From positions 3,973,990 to 4,037,989 of the forward strand of contig NZ_CP022684.1 in assembly GCF_002863865.1 (NCBI RefSeq): a stretch of DNA of 64,000 bases, in the 5' to 3' direction. The stretch's first letter is position 1, and each line of letters starts with the position of its first letter. The notes beneath the pieces were generated by a model, which saw nothing but the letters and a program-made list of their open reading frames with translations, searched no databases and was not told the DNA's origin. Of the stretch, positions 1 to 7,813 are shown one piece after another. This DNA is from Ketobacter alkanivorans. GTDB lineage: Bacteria; Pseudomonadota; Gammaproteobacteria; Pseudomonadales; Ketobacteraceae. A program made the position numbers and the translations under genes.

Positions 1-156
1 ATAGTCCGCATTGGTAAGTTTCTGATCTATAGGCGTTGTTTAAATTCTCACAGACCTGTGTTGTGGTCACGCCAATGAACGCTAAACTTAGTAATCACCA
101 ACACACTATTTGGGTCATGGATTTAATTGGCCTTTTGAGCGCGAATTTCGGGGATT

Positions 157-516
157 ATGGAAAAAAGAATCAGAGAAAAACGTGTCATACAAAGACACCA
201 CTTAAAATACTACCTGAGCGTGTACAATCGCAAGACCGGTAAGTCCATCGGTTATATTGTGAATATTTCTACCGAAGGCCTGCGCTTGGTCAGTCATATT
301 CCACTGCTGACGCACAGCGTCTTTCAGTTTCGCATTAAGCTGCCCCGCGAGATTGAGGGGGCTCGCAATATTGATTTTGATGCGTTGAGCTGCTGGTGTC
401 GGCCGGATGTCAGCCCGGACTGTTTTGATACCGGGTTTAAGTTGATTGATCCGCCGCAGGAGCTGATGTCGTTGATTGAGGGTTTGAGCAGTTACTTCAG
501 CTTTAAACTCGATTGA
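157..516 (+). CDS. PilZ domain protein (predicted c-di-GMP receptor)
   Basis: A 119-residue single-domain protein of the PilZ family, which binds the second messenger cyclic di-GMP. Both ligand motifs are visible: the RxxxR arm (R9, R13) and the (N/D)xSxxG motif (N36, S38, G41) at the start of the beta-barrel. Binding is therefore expected from family knowledge. There is no signal peptide, membrane segment or second domain, so it should act in the cytoplasm as a small adaptor; its partner is not visible here. A GGGG stretch lies only three bases before the ATG, which is close for a ribosome site. The following secreted-protein gene is 95 bp downstream on the same strand, so a shared transcript is possible but unproven. 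Confidence 0.85.
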   Translation: MEKRIREKRVIQRHHLKYYLSVYNRKTGKSIGYIVNISTEGLRLVSHIPLLTHSVFQFRIKLPREIEGARNIDFDALSCWCRPDVSPDCFDTGFKLIDPPQELMSLIEGLSSYFSFKLD

Positions 517-611
517 TTCACAGATCCGGTGTTCTTTCGTACAGTGCCAGTTGCCCGCCAGCGGTGTTGCTGTCAAAATCATCCGGTGATATTTAACTCA
601 CTGATGCGAAT

Positions 612-1466
612 ATGATTAAACGATTTGTTCCCCACATGCTTGCCGCGTGCCTGACGCTGGTTGCCGCGTCGTCGGTTTCCGCGCTCCCTGCCGACATTGA
701 GGCGGATCGCCTGGTTCTGGCGGCAGAAGAAAAACTGGGTGCCCAGGATTATGAGGCAGCCCGCGGTTATCTGGATCGCGTTGATGGCTTGAAAGTCACG
801 CCTGTTCCCAAGTTTTATTACCTGTCGGGTCAAATTGCTTTTCACTATGGTGAGCTGAGCAAGGCCAGCGAGCTGCTGTCCCAATACGTGGAGGAGGCCG
901 GGCGCGAAGGCGATGCCTACGAGGACGCACTGCGTAAGATTACTCAGATCGAAGAACAAATGCAGTCTCAGGAGGCGGTGTCCCAGTCTCGTGATCAGTT
1001 GCGGGATATCAAGGCAGCCAGCGGCATTGAACGTGAAGATACGGCTGGTCAGGCTTATGATGAGAAGATCCGTAAGCTCTACATCGCACCGAGTTTGAAA
1101 GATTCACTGGTTTTGCATATTAATAGCCTGCTCAGCTCCTATGAGTACATGGAAGGCCGCATCAAAAACCGAAAAACCTCTGAGCGGCTCGAGTTCCAGG
1201 TGTCGCTACAGGGCACCTCACAGCTCTCAGTCGCCCGCAAGCAGGTTAAACCCGCCAACAGTGGCCAGTCCTCTATATCCACCAGTACCATTGATGCGTT
1301 TGGGGTCAATCCATTCGTGTCTTATCGGTGCAGCAGTGCAGCGGATCAGTGCCAGATCAAGCACCCTGTAACCGGGGCTGAGTGGATTGTGATTGCTGCC
1401 GATGAAAGCGCAGCCAAAGAGCTTTCCACTGCACTGACTCGCCTAATCAAAGCATTACAAAGATAG
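612..1466 (+). CDS. Secreted helical (TPR-like) protein of unknown function
   Basis: I do not recognise a named family. Residues 1 to about 24 form a good Sec signal peptide (basic start, hydrophobic core, VSA end), so the 284-residue product should be periplasmic or exported. Residues about 30-115 are helix-rich with alternating Ala/Leu/Tyr spacing (for example DYEAARGYLDRV and KFYYLSGQIAFHYGELSKA), suggesting one or two TPR-like hairpins. The C-terminal part (about 180-284) is mixed, with a Ser/Thr-rich linker and two cysteines (SYRCSSAADQCQI) that could form a disulfide. The upstream PilZ gene is codirectional. The function is open. Confidence 0.8.
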   Translation: MIKRFVPHMLAACLTLVAASSVSALPADIEADRLVLAAEEKLGAQDYEAARGYLDRVDGLKVTPVPKFYYLSGQIAFHYGELSKASELLSQYVEEAGREGDAYEDALRKITQIEEQMQSQEAVSQSRDQLRDIKAASGIEREDTAGQAYDEKIRKLYIAPSLKDSLVLHINSLLSSYEYMEGRIKNRKTSERLEFQVSLQGTSQLSVARKQVKPANSGQSSISTSTIDAFGVNPFVSYRCSSAADQCQIKHPVTGAEWIVIAADESAAKELSTALTRLIKALQR

Positions 1467-1577
1467 TTTTCGCCATCGACTGATCGTTCACGTCATTGGA
1501 AAATACTGCAAAACAACTTCTAACTAAGCATCGACTTGGATTTAGGAGCAGTCTTTTGCTGTTTTCCAGAGGTGAAT

Positions 1578-2783
1578 ATGGATCTGTCTGTGAAGCCGGA
1601 ATACCGGCAATTTCGCGAAGAAGTACGTGAATTCCTCAATCAAGCACTAACCGACGACATCCGTGCAGCGGGGCGTTTGGGCACCAGTGTTTTCCACGAT
1701 AAAGAGCGCGCCATGGCCTGGCAGAAGATTCTGCATGCCAAGGGCTGGGTCGCTCCCCATTGGCCGGTGGCTTATGGCGGGACAGGGTGGGATGTAGTGC
1801 AGCGCTCTATTTTTGCCGAAGAATCCCTCCAGGCCGACGCCCCTATGCTGATCCCCATGGGGCTGCAAATGTGTGGCCCTTGCATTATTGGTTGCGGCAC
1901 ACAGGAGCAGAAAGACTACTATCTGCCCCGTATCCTTTCTGGCGAGGATTTCTGGTGCCAGGGTTATTCTGAGCCGGGTGCAGGATCTGATCTGGCTGCG
2001 CTGCAGACCAGCGCGGTATCTGACGGTGACGATTACATTGTCAACGGCGCCAAAATCTGGACTACCTACGCCCATTACGCCAATAAGATCTTCTGTCTGG
2101 TGCGCACCGATAAAGAGTGCAAGCCGCAGCAGGGCATTACCTTTTTGTTGATGGATATGGATGCACCGGGCGTGACCGTGGAGCCCATCATCGGTCTGGA
2201 TGGGGTGCGGGAACAGAACACCGTTTACTTTGACAATGTGCGAGTACCTAAAAAGAATCGCATCGGGGAAGAAAACCAGGGTTGGACCGTGGCCAAGTTC
2301 CTGCTCACGTTCGAGCGGGGTGGCCAGGAGTATGCCCCCGGCCTGTATCAATATCTCCGCCACATCAAAGCGGCCGCTGAGCAAGAGGGTGATGGCTTTG
2401 GCGGGCGTCTGGCTGATGATCCGCATTTCATGCGCCGTGTCAGTGAGGTGGAAATTCAGATCAGCGCTCTGGAATTTACCGAAAACCGTATTAAAGCAGC
2501 GCTGGGCAGTGGGCAAAGCCCTGGGGCCGTGGCTTCGATGACCAAAATTGTCGGTACCGAGCTGAGTCAGAAGCTCACCGAGCTTGCGATTGAAGCAGTT
2601 GGTGTTGCTGGTTTGCCGTGGCAGTTGGATGCCCTTGAACCTGGCGCAGGCGTCGCGCCTATCGGCCCTGAATATGCTCTTACAGCCATGCCGCGCTATC
2701 TCAATACGCGGGCCACCACTATTTACGGTGGTTCCAATGAGATTCAGCGCGGCATTATCGCGAAAATGGTATTGGGCTTGTAG
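1578..2783 (+). CDS. Acyl-CoA dehydrogenase (first of a pair)
   Basis: FAD-dependent acyl-CoA dehydrogenase of about 401 residues, catalysing alpha,beta-dehydrogenation of an acyl-CoA thioester with electrons passed to ETF. The FAD/substrate motif QGYSEPGAGSDLAAL starts near residue 128, and the C-terminal motif IYGGSNEIQRG near residue 382. In medium-chain enzymes this last motif reads IYEGT with Glu as catalytic base; here the Glu is replaced by Gly384, so the base must lie elsewhere, as in other subfamilies. An in-frame ATG 42 bases upstream is rejected because the chosen ATG follows an AGAGGTG ribosome site and matches the family N-terminus. A second dehydrogenase follows after 23 bp, so the two are probably co-transcribed and may form a hetero-oligomer (inference). 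The substrate is unknown. Confidence 0.92.
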   Translation: MDLSVKPEYRQFREEVREFLNQALTDDIRAAGRLGTSVFHDKERAMAWQKILHAKGWVAPHWPVAYGGTGWDVVQRSIFAEESLQADAPMLIPMGLQMCGPCIIGCGTQEQKDYYLPRILSGEDFWCQGYSEPGAGSDLAALQTSAVSDGDDYIVNGAKIWTTYAHYANKIFCLVRTDKECKPQQGITFLLMDMDAPGVTVEPIIGLDGVREQNTVYFDNVRVPKKNRIGEENQGWTVAKFLLTFERGGQEYAPGLYQYLRHIKAAAEQEGDGFGGRLADDPHFMRRVSEVEIQISALEFTENRIKAALGSGQSPGAVASMTKIVGTELSQKLTELAIEAVGVAGLPWQLDALEPGAGVAPIGPEYALTAMPRYLNTRATTIYGGSNEIQRGIIAKMVLGL

Positions 2784-2806
2784 GGTTTAGCGAGAGGAAG
2801 CGTATT

Positions 2807-3937
2807 GTGAATTTTGAGTTATCTGAAGAGCAACAAATGCTGGTGGACAGCATCAGTAAGTTTCTGCACAACGATTATGATTTTGATACCCGCCGTAAAA
2901 TAGCCGCTACAGAGCTGGGTTACAGTGCAGAAAACTGGAGAATGTTTGCAGAGCTGGGCTGGCTCAGCGTGCCGTTTGCAGAAGAGAACGGTGGCTTTGG
3001 CGGTACGGCTGTGGATCTGATGTTAATGATGGAAGCCTTTGGCAAAGCGCTTATCACCGAACCGTTTATTCCCACTGTGATTCTGGGCGGACGTCTGGTG
3101 GAAGCCCTGGGTGATGCCGGGCAGAAGCAGTCGCTGCTGGCGGCGGTTATTCAGGGTGAGTTGCAAATGGCATTGGCCTATGAAGAACCTGGCTCCCGCG
3201 GCAACCCTGCCTGCTTGGCGACTCAGGCTAAGGCAGTAGGCGCTGATTATGTTCTCACCGGTGAGAAGGTTATGGTGTTGAATGGCCATGCTGCCGACAA
3301 ACTTCTGGTAACCGCTCGCACCTCGGGCAGCTTGACGCAGCGCGAAGGCGTCAGTCTGTTTGTAATTGATGCTGATGCAGACGGTGTCGACATTACAGGT
3401 TACCCGACGATGGAAGGCGGGCGCGCAGCTAATGTCGTTTTAAATGGGGTGAAAGTTGCTGCTGCCCAGCGGCTGGGTGTTGAGGGTCAGGCGTTGGCTG
3501 CCGTTGAAACGGTACTGGATGAAGCCACAATTGCCATTGGCTCCGAAGCTGTTGGTGCAATGGAAGTGCTCTATAAAACAACAGTGGAGTACTGCAAAAC
3601 CCGCAAGCAATTCGGCATGCCTATTGGTAAGTTTCAGGTGTTACAGCATCGTATGGTGGATATGTTTATGGCTCACGAGCTGACCCAATCCACCATGTAC
3701 ATGGCGGGGCTGCGCAATCTTGAAGGTGGTGATGTGGCTCGTAAAGCAGCGTCAGCATTTAAAGTTCAGGTAGGTAAAGCGGGGCGCTACATTGGTCAGC
3801 AAGCAGTTCAACTACACGGTGGTATGGGTATGACCGATGAGTTAAACGTTGGCTATTACTTCAAACGTCTGACCGCTATAGACGCGCTACTGGGGAACAC
3901 GGATTACCATCTAACCCGCTATGGCGCCATTGCTTGA
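2807..3937 (+). CDS. Acyl-CoA dehydrogenase (second of a pair)
   Basis: A second acyl-CoA dehydrogenase family member, 376 residues, starting at GTG with a GAGGAAG ribosome site seven bases upstream. The N-terminal helical domain (MNFELSEEQQMLVDSISKF) and the C-terminal domain motif LHGGMGMTDEL (about residues 337-347) are typical. The middle FAD/substrate strand motif is weaker than in the upstream gene: EEPGSRGNP stands where EPGAGSD is usual. A weakly conserved partner next to a well conserved one is the pattern of heteromeric acyl-CoA dehydrogenases such as the mycobacterial FadE pairs used on steroid side chains, so an alpha2beta2 enzyme is possible (inference). A strong terminator follows, closing a two-gene unit. 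Confidence 0.9.
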   Translation: MNFELSEEQQMLVDSISKFLHNDYDFDTRRKIAATELGYSAENWRMFAELGWLSVPFAEENGGFGGTAVDLMLMMEAFGKALITEPFIPTVILGGRLVEALGDAGQKQSLLAAVIQGELQMALAYEEPGSRGNPACLATQAKAVGADYVLTGEKVMVLNGHAADKLLVTARTSGSLTQREGVSLFVIDADADGVDITGYPTMEGGRAANVVLNGVKVAAAQRLGVEGQALAAVETVLDEATIAIGSEAVGAMEVLYKTTVEYCKTRKQFGMPIGKFQVLQHRMVDMFMAHELTQSTMYMAGLRNLEGGDVARKAASAFKVQVGKAGRYIGQQAVQLHGGMGMTDELNVGYYFKRLTAIDALLGNTDYHLTRYGAIA

Positions 3938-3965
3938 GCTGTAAATATCCGTGATTATATACTAG

Positions 3966-3994
3966 GGCCTGACTTTCGTAGTCAGGCCTTTTTT
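3966..3994 (+). terminator. Rho-independent terminator after the acyl-CoA dehydrogenase pair
   Basis: Perfect 8-bp stem GGCCTGAC/GTCAGGCC with a seven-base loop followed by six Ts, 28 bases after the stop codon. This is the classical intrinsic terminator pattern and closes the two-gene unit. Confidence 0.9.
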
Positions 3995-4000
3995 ACGGTG

Positions 4001-4321
4001 CTAGGCGGAGTGGGCGTGAACCTGCTTGGATAAAGCCTCAATATTCGCTTCCAGCTCAGCAATCTGTTTGTTCAATTCGATAATACGGGTAATGTCCTTC
4101 AGCGGAACCCCAATCAGCTCTTTGCGCAGATTGGCCAGTTTGCGCCTGGCGATAGCCAGCAGATCAAGGTTTTTAACTATATCGCTCTGATCATCAAACA
4201 CATAGTGTGCCTGCTCGAACAGATCCTGCTGCGGGGAGTGGCCTTCACTTTTCCCAATGAACACACCTTCTTCATTGTAGTAATGATATTCCCGCATATC
4301 GTCGGGGTCAGAATCCCACAT
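4001..4321 (-). CDS. Small hypothetical protein with C-terminal coiled coil
   Basis: A 106-residue protein I cannot assign. The N-terminal half is acidic and aromatic (MWDSDPDDMREYHYYNEEGVFIGKSEG), like a short beta hairpin. From about residue 50 on it is a Leu/Ile heptad-rich helix (LAIARRKLANLRKEL, then IIELNKQIAELEANIEALSKQ) that should form a coiled coil, so it may dimerise or bind a partner. A TTG start four codons earlier is open, but the ATG used here sits six bases after GAGG. It is convergent with the acyl-CoA dehydrogenase unit and is preceded on its own strand by the autotransporter gene. No operon partner is evident. Confidence 0.65.
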   Translation of the reverse strand: MWDSDPDDMREYHYYNEEGVFIGKSEGHSPQQDLFEQAHYVFDDQSDIVKNLDLLAIARRKLANLRKELIGVPLKDITRIIELNKQIAELEANIEALSKQVHAHSA

Positions 4322-4414
4322 ACTAAACCTCAAAATTCGTTGGGGTAGTATTCTTGTTAGTTGTGTAACAGGGATCTGGCAAGAAACGGAGGGCGCTTAG
4401 ACAGGAAGGTTCTG

Positions 4415-4447
4415 TTGATCGCCGCTGTTACTACCAGCGGCGATCAA
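4415..4447 (-). terminator. Perfect 13-bp stem-loop downstream of the autotransporter gene
   Basis: TTGATCGCCGCTG and CAGCGGCGATCAA pair perfectly around a seven-base loop, 12 bp beyond the stop of the minus-strand beta-barrel gene. There is no T tract after it on the minus strand, so it may stabilise the mRNA 3' end or terminate weakly rather than act as a classical intrinsic terminator. Confidence 0.55.
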
Positions 4448-4459
4448 AACCGGCAAGAA

Positions 4460-5713
4460 TTAGAACTCCAGGCGGGCTCCAGCGGAAATAGTGCTGAGGT
4501 CGGTGTCGTCGTAGCTAAGTACTTCTTCATAGTTGATGAAGGCTGAAATGCCGTGTGGCATCACTGCAGACAGGCCAACGCTGACTTCGTACCAGGAGGT
4601 GTCCGGGTCATCAGGGGTGATAGAGAACTGATCTTGTGGGCTTTCAACAAATCGACCGACGATAAGGTCTCTGTCGTCTTCCAGTTCGGTTCGCCAGATC
4701 GCTTTTGCGTGGGGAACCAGAACGCCCCAGCTAAAGCTTTTGGCGTAGGATGTTTGGCCGCCCATGGTGAAAATCATCGATTTTACATCTTGAGTGTCGA
4801 ATGATGCGTGCCAAGGTGTGTCGCTTTGTTCACTGAAAGCATCGATCTGGCCGTCCAGATAGTCAAGGCCTGACAGGGGGCCATAGCTCCAGCCACCTTG
4901 GTTGAAATCGAATGACCCTGCGACGCTAATGTAGTACATGGAGTTGTCGGTATTCCCAACGGCTTCACCACCGGGGAGTTGACGCACACTATCAAATTCT
5001 CCAGTGGAGTAACCGATCGTGGTATCCACCGCAAAATTTTCGCGATACCAGCTGCTGTACAGAAGAATGTGATCGGAAGAGTTATCGGTTTGGTCGTTGT
5101 AAGTGTTGTACTTTAATTCAGTTTCAGTGTGGCCGTACGCGATACCGACTAACCATTGCGCGTTGAGTTGCCAGTCCAAGCCTACGGTGTAATGTTCTGT
5201 TGTTAGGTCATACCCCATTTCGTAATCGGTATCGTCTTGAGAGCCATCTACCATAGAGCCGCTTAAAAAGGCACTTAGTTTACCTGCAGAAAAAAGCTCG
5301 CTACTGGCCATTCCGCCGTAATAGGCTTCAAGCTCTGGGCTCAACAGCGCGGTGCTTTCGTTATTGGCATGTTGCTGCTGACGTCGACCGCTAAGGTGGT
5401 TGCCGATATTGCTGATCTGGTCACTGCTGATTTGAACTAGCGAGGTGTGCAGCGCAGGTTCTTCATCGGGAGTAATCTGAGCCTGAGCTTCTTGATATGA
5501 AGGATCGTCACTGGTTTCAGAGAAGCATGCGTCGGCGAAAGTTTCAAAGTCGTAATCACCGCCTTCGCTTTGGCTGATTTCCTGGCAAACGTCGTCGATA
5601 ACACTCTCGAATCCAATCTGATTTTGGTTTGACCATGCTAATTGGCTTAAAAGTGAGCCCAATAGGATGATTGATAGTTCCACTGGATTTAAAATTGTTC
5701 GGCTGAAGTGCAT
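4460..5713 (-). CDS. Autotransporter-type outer-membrane beta-barrel protein with short passenger
   Basis: A 417-residue exported protein. Residues 1-28 look like a signal peptide ending LAWS. Residues about 29-130 are acidic, low in structure and contain two cysteines (C43, C63) twenty residues apart. From about residue 140 the sequence alternates in amphipathic beta strands with many Tyr/Trp/Gly, and it ends GARLEF, the C-terminal aromatic residue recognised by the BAM machinery. This matches the autotransporter translocator domain. The N-terminal passenger is only about 100 residues, far shorter than most autotransporters, so the barrel itself or a small surface peptide may be the functional part. 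It has no operon partner; a hairpin follows it. The function is unknown. Confidence 0.75.
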   Translation of the reverse strand: MHFSRTILNPVELSIILLGSLLSQLAWSNQNQIGFESVIDDVCQEISQSEGGDYDFETFADACFSETSDDPSYQEAQAQITPDEEPALHTSLVQISSDQISNIGNHLSGRRQQQHANNESTALLSPELEAYYGGMASSELFSAGKLSAFLSGSMVDGSQDDTDYEMGYDLTTEHYTVGLDWQLNAQWLVGIAYGHTETELKYNTYNDQTDNSSDHILLYSSWYRENFAVDTTIGYSTGEFDSVRQLPGGEAVGNTDNSMYYISVAGSFDFNQGGWSYGPLSGLDYLDGQIDAFSEQSDTPWHASFDTQDVKSMIFTMGGQTSYAKSFSWGVLVPHAKAIWRTELEDDRDLIVGRFVESPQDQFSITPDDPDTSWYEVSVGLSAVMPHGISAFINYEEVLSYDDTDLSTISAGARLEF

Positions 5714-5833
5714 GCTTCCCCCCAGGGATGGTGATGTTTTATTGGTCGGGGCATTCTATCGGGTTTTAGATGAGCCTAAAAGAGAACGATTCTGCAATTG
5801 GAATGTGTGTATTACGGAGGATTAAGGATATTC

Positions 5834-5860
5834 GGGGCTCCTGAAACCAACAGGGGCCCC
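5834..5860 (-). terminator. Stem-loop downstream of the heme O synthase gene
   Basis: GGGGCTCCTG and CAGGGGCCCC form a ten-position stem (one G-T pair) with a seven-base loop, 11 bp past the cyoE stop codon on the minus strand. No T tract follows, so it is a probable 3'-end hairpin of the cytochrome oxidase cluster rather than a proven terminator. Confidence 0.5.
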
Positions 5861-5871
5861 AATGCGTGGAA

Positions 5872-6780
5872 TTAGCTGATCAAAGTAATTAGGAAATAAT
5901 GATCAACCAACAGAGCAATAAATAGGCACATCAAGTACACAATCGAGTAACCGAATGTTTTCATGGCTATTCCGTTGGAGGGCGCAAATTTCAGCTTCAC
6001 GGCGTAATACAGGAAGATACCGTTCAGAATCAACGCAGCAGCCAGGTAGATCAACCCACTCATACCGGTGAGATAGGGCAATAATGTGGTCAATGCCAGA
6101 AGTACGGTGTAGTGGAGGACGGATGTTTTGGTGTACTCAATGCCGTGGGTTACCGGCAGCATGGGAATGCCGGCTTTGGCGTAGTCATCACGGCGATGAA
6201 TAGCCAGCGCCCAGAAGTGTGGCGGTGTCCACACAAACACGATCAAAACCAACAGCAGGCTGTGCGGGTCTACGCTATTGGTGACAGCAGTCCAGCCGAG
6301 CAGGGGCGGAATAGCACCTGCGAGCCCTCCAATTACAATATTCTGAGGCGTAGCACGCTTCAGGTACATGGTGTAGATAAAGGCATAGCCCACGATACCG
6401 AATAGGGTCAGGAACGCCGTTAGTGTATTGATAAAAAAGGAAAGAATAAACATGGAGGCAATGGACAAGATCGCTGCAAAAGCGATAGCCCTGTAAGAGC
6501 TGATCTTTCCTTTGGCGATAGGGCGGTTCTCTGTTCGTGCCATGATGCTGTCAATGCGCTGATCCACCACATGGTTGACTGCAGCGGCGGCCCCCATGGC
6601 GAAGGCCATACCCAGCGACCCCAGAATCAGCACGTCGAGGGGCACCATGCCTGGCGTCGCCATAAACATGCCAACAATGGCTGTGAGCATCAATAGCATC
6701 ACCACCCGTGGCTTGGTCAGTTCCAGATAATCACGCCAACTTACGGATTCACTGTATTGGTTGCTAATGACTCTGCTCAT
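5872..6780 (-). CDS. cyoE: Protoheme IX farnesyltransferase (heme O synthase)
   Basis: Integral membrane UbiA-family prenyltransferase of 302 residues that adds a farnesyl group to heme b to make heme O, the precursor of heme A for cytochrome oxidase. The N-terminal LTKPRVVMLL motif, the Asp-rich NHVVDQRIDSIMART motif (about residues 69-83) with the allylic diphosphate site, and about eight hydrophobic helices are all visible. The start codon overlaps the stop of the upstream heme A synthase gene by four bases, so the two are translationally coupled and catalyse consecutive steps. The gene is also called ctaB. It is the last gene of the oxidase assembly cluster; no SCO1 homologue follows it here. 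Confidence 0.96.
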   Translation of the reverse strand: MSRVISNQYSESVSWRDYLELTKPRVVMLLMLTAIVGMFMATPGMVPLDVLILGSLGMAFAMGAAAAVNHVVDQRIDSIMARTENRPIAKGKISSYRAIAFAAILSIASMFILSFFINTLTAFLTLFGIVGYAFIYTMYLKRATPQNIVIGGLAGAIPPLLGWTAVTNSVDPHSLLLVLIVFVWTPPHFWALAIHRRDDYAKAGIPMLPVTHGIEYTKTSVLHYTVLLALTTLLPYLTGMSGLIYLAAALILNGIFLYYAVKLKFAPSNGIAMKTFGYSIVYLMCLFIALLVDHYFLITLIS

Positions 6781-7811
6781 TGCGTTGTCCTCCCTGAACG
6801 ATACAGGTTAAGGTTGAGAAAAATTAATGACATCATCAGGATCGCGGCCACTCCGTTGTGGGCCACCGCCACCATGAGGGGTAGGCCGAGTGCCACGTTG
6901 CTGATTCCAAGGCCTATTTGGGCAAACAGAATCACTAGGCCGACTGCCGCCGTCTTTTTAACAATGGCGGACATCTGTTGTTGCATCATTAGCCAGACAA
7001 ATAGCGCTCCAAGATACAGTGAGGTGATAATGGCACCCACTCTGTGCGCAACGTGAATGGTGATTTTCGCGTCTGCACCCAGGTGGGTAGCAAACTCATA
7101 ATCTTCCACTCCATGCCCCCAAAACTTGAAGGCATCCTCGAAATTCACATGCTGCTGCCAGCCAGGCTGACAGATGGGTAAATCACTGCATATAGTGGCC
7201 GCATAATTGGCGGCAGTCCAGCCGCCGAGGGCGATCTGCAGCGCGAGTATCGCGACACCTGCTAACCCAAAACGGAGAGCCGCTCGCTCGTGAGGAAGGG
7301 GTGAGGGGCTTGGCTGCTTTGAACCCGCTGCGGGCCAGTGCAACCTGCTGGCTAATAAAAACAACAGGCATAGGGTGGTAAAGCCACCCAATAAATGGGC
7401 CATCACAACGGTGGGAAATAGCCCAAGCGTTACAGTCCACATTCCCAACAGCCCCTGAAATATCACCAGAGCTGCCAACGCCGCGGGTAATTTAATGGGT
7501 ATGCCGGGATCAAAGCGCCGGGCCTTGATGCTTAAAAAAAGTATGATCAGGATTACCAGGCCCAAGGTGGAGGCGAAATATCGGTGGATCATCTCTGGCC
7601 AGGCTTTATGGGCTTCCAGAGGTCGTTCCGGATAGGCGTTGTTGGCGTTATTGATGGCATCCGTTGATTGTGGGATCACCAAATGCCCATAGCATCCTGG
7701 CCAATCAGGACACCCCAACCCAGCATCCTTCAGCCGAGTATAAGCACCCAGCGCCACGACAGCACAGGCCAACAGAACGGCGAGGATGGATAGTCTTTTC
7801 AACAACATCAT
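6777..7811 (-). CDS. ctaA: Heme A synthase (CtaA/COX15)
   Basis: A 344-residue membrane protein with about eight helices that oxidises the C8 methyl of heme O to a formyl group, giving heme A. The diagnostic loop after helix 1, DAGLGCPDWPGCYG, carries the conserved cysteine pair, and His residues in HRYFAS, MAHLLGG, HVAHRVGA and VAHNGVA are candidate heme ligands. A second cysteine loop, TICSDLPICQPGW, lies in the middle of the protein. It overlaps cyoE by four bases and begins two bases after the SCO-like gene, so all three are clearly one operon. This is type 2 COX15-like by length and C-terminal half. Confidence 0.95.
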   Translation of the reverse strand: MMLLKRLSILAVLLACAVVALGAYTRLKDAGLGCPDWPGCYGHLVIPQSTDAINNANNAYPERPLEAHKAWPEMIHRYFASTLGLVILIILFLSIKARRFDPGIPIKLPAALAALVIFQGLLGMWTVTLGLFPTVVMAHLLGGFTTLCLLFLLASRLHWPAAGSKQPSPSPLPHERAALRFGLAGVAILALQIALGGWTAANYAATICSDLPICQPGWQQHVNFEDAFKFWGHGVEDYEFATHLGADAKITIHVAHRVGAIITSLYLGALFVWLMMQQQMSAIVKKTAAVGLVILFAQIGLGISNVALGLPLMVAVAHNGVAAILMMSLIFLNLNLYRSGRTTQ

Positions 7812-7813
7812 TG

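Noticed and set aside
36..242. Short plus-strand frame at the window start
   Set aside because: It overlaps the PilZ gene in another frame, has no ribosome site and no recognisable protein. Nothing else is seen in the first 156 bases.
1647..2516. Long minus-strand open frame opposite the first acyl-CoA dehydrogenase
   Set aside because: It is the antisense shadow of a conserved gene with perfect family motifs. The same applies to long shadows opposite prs, ychF and murA.
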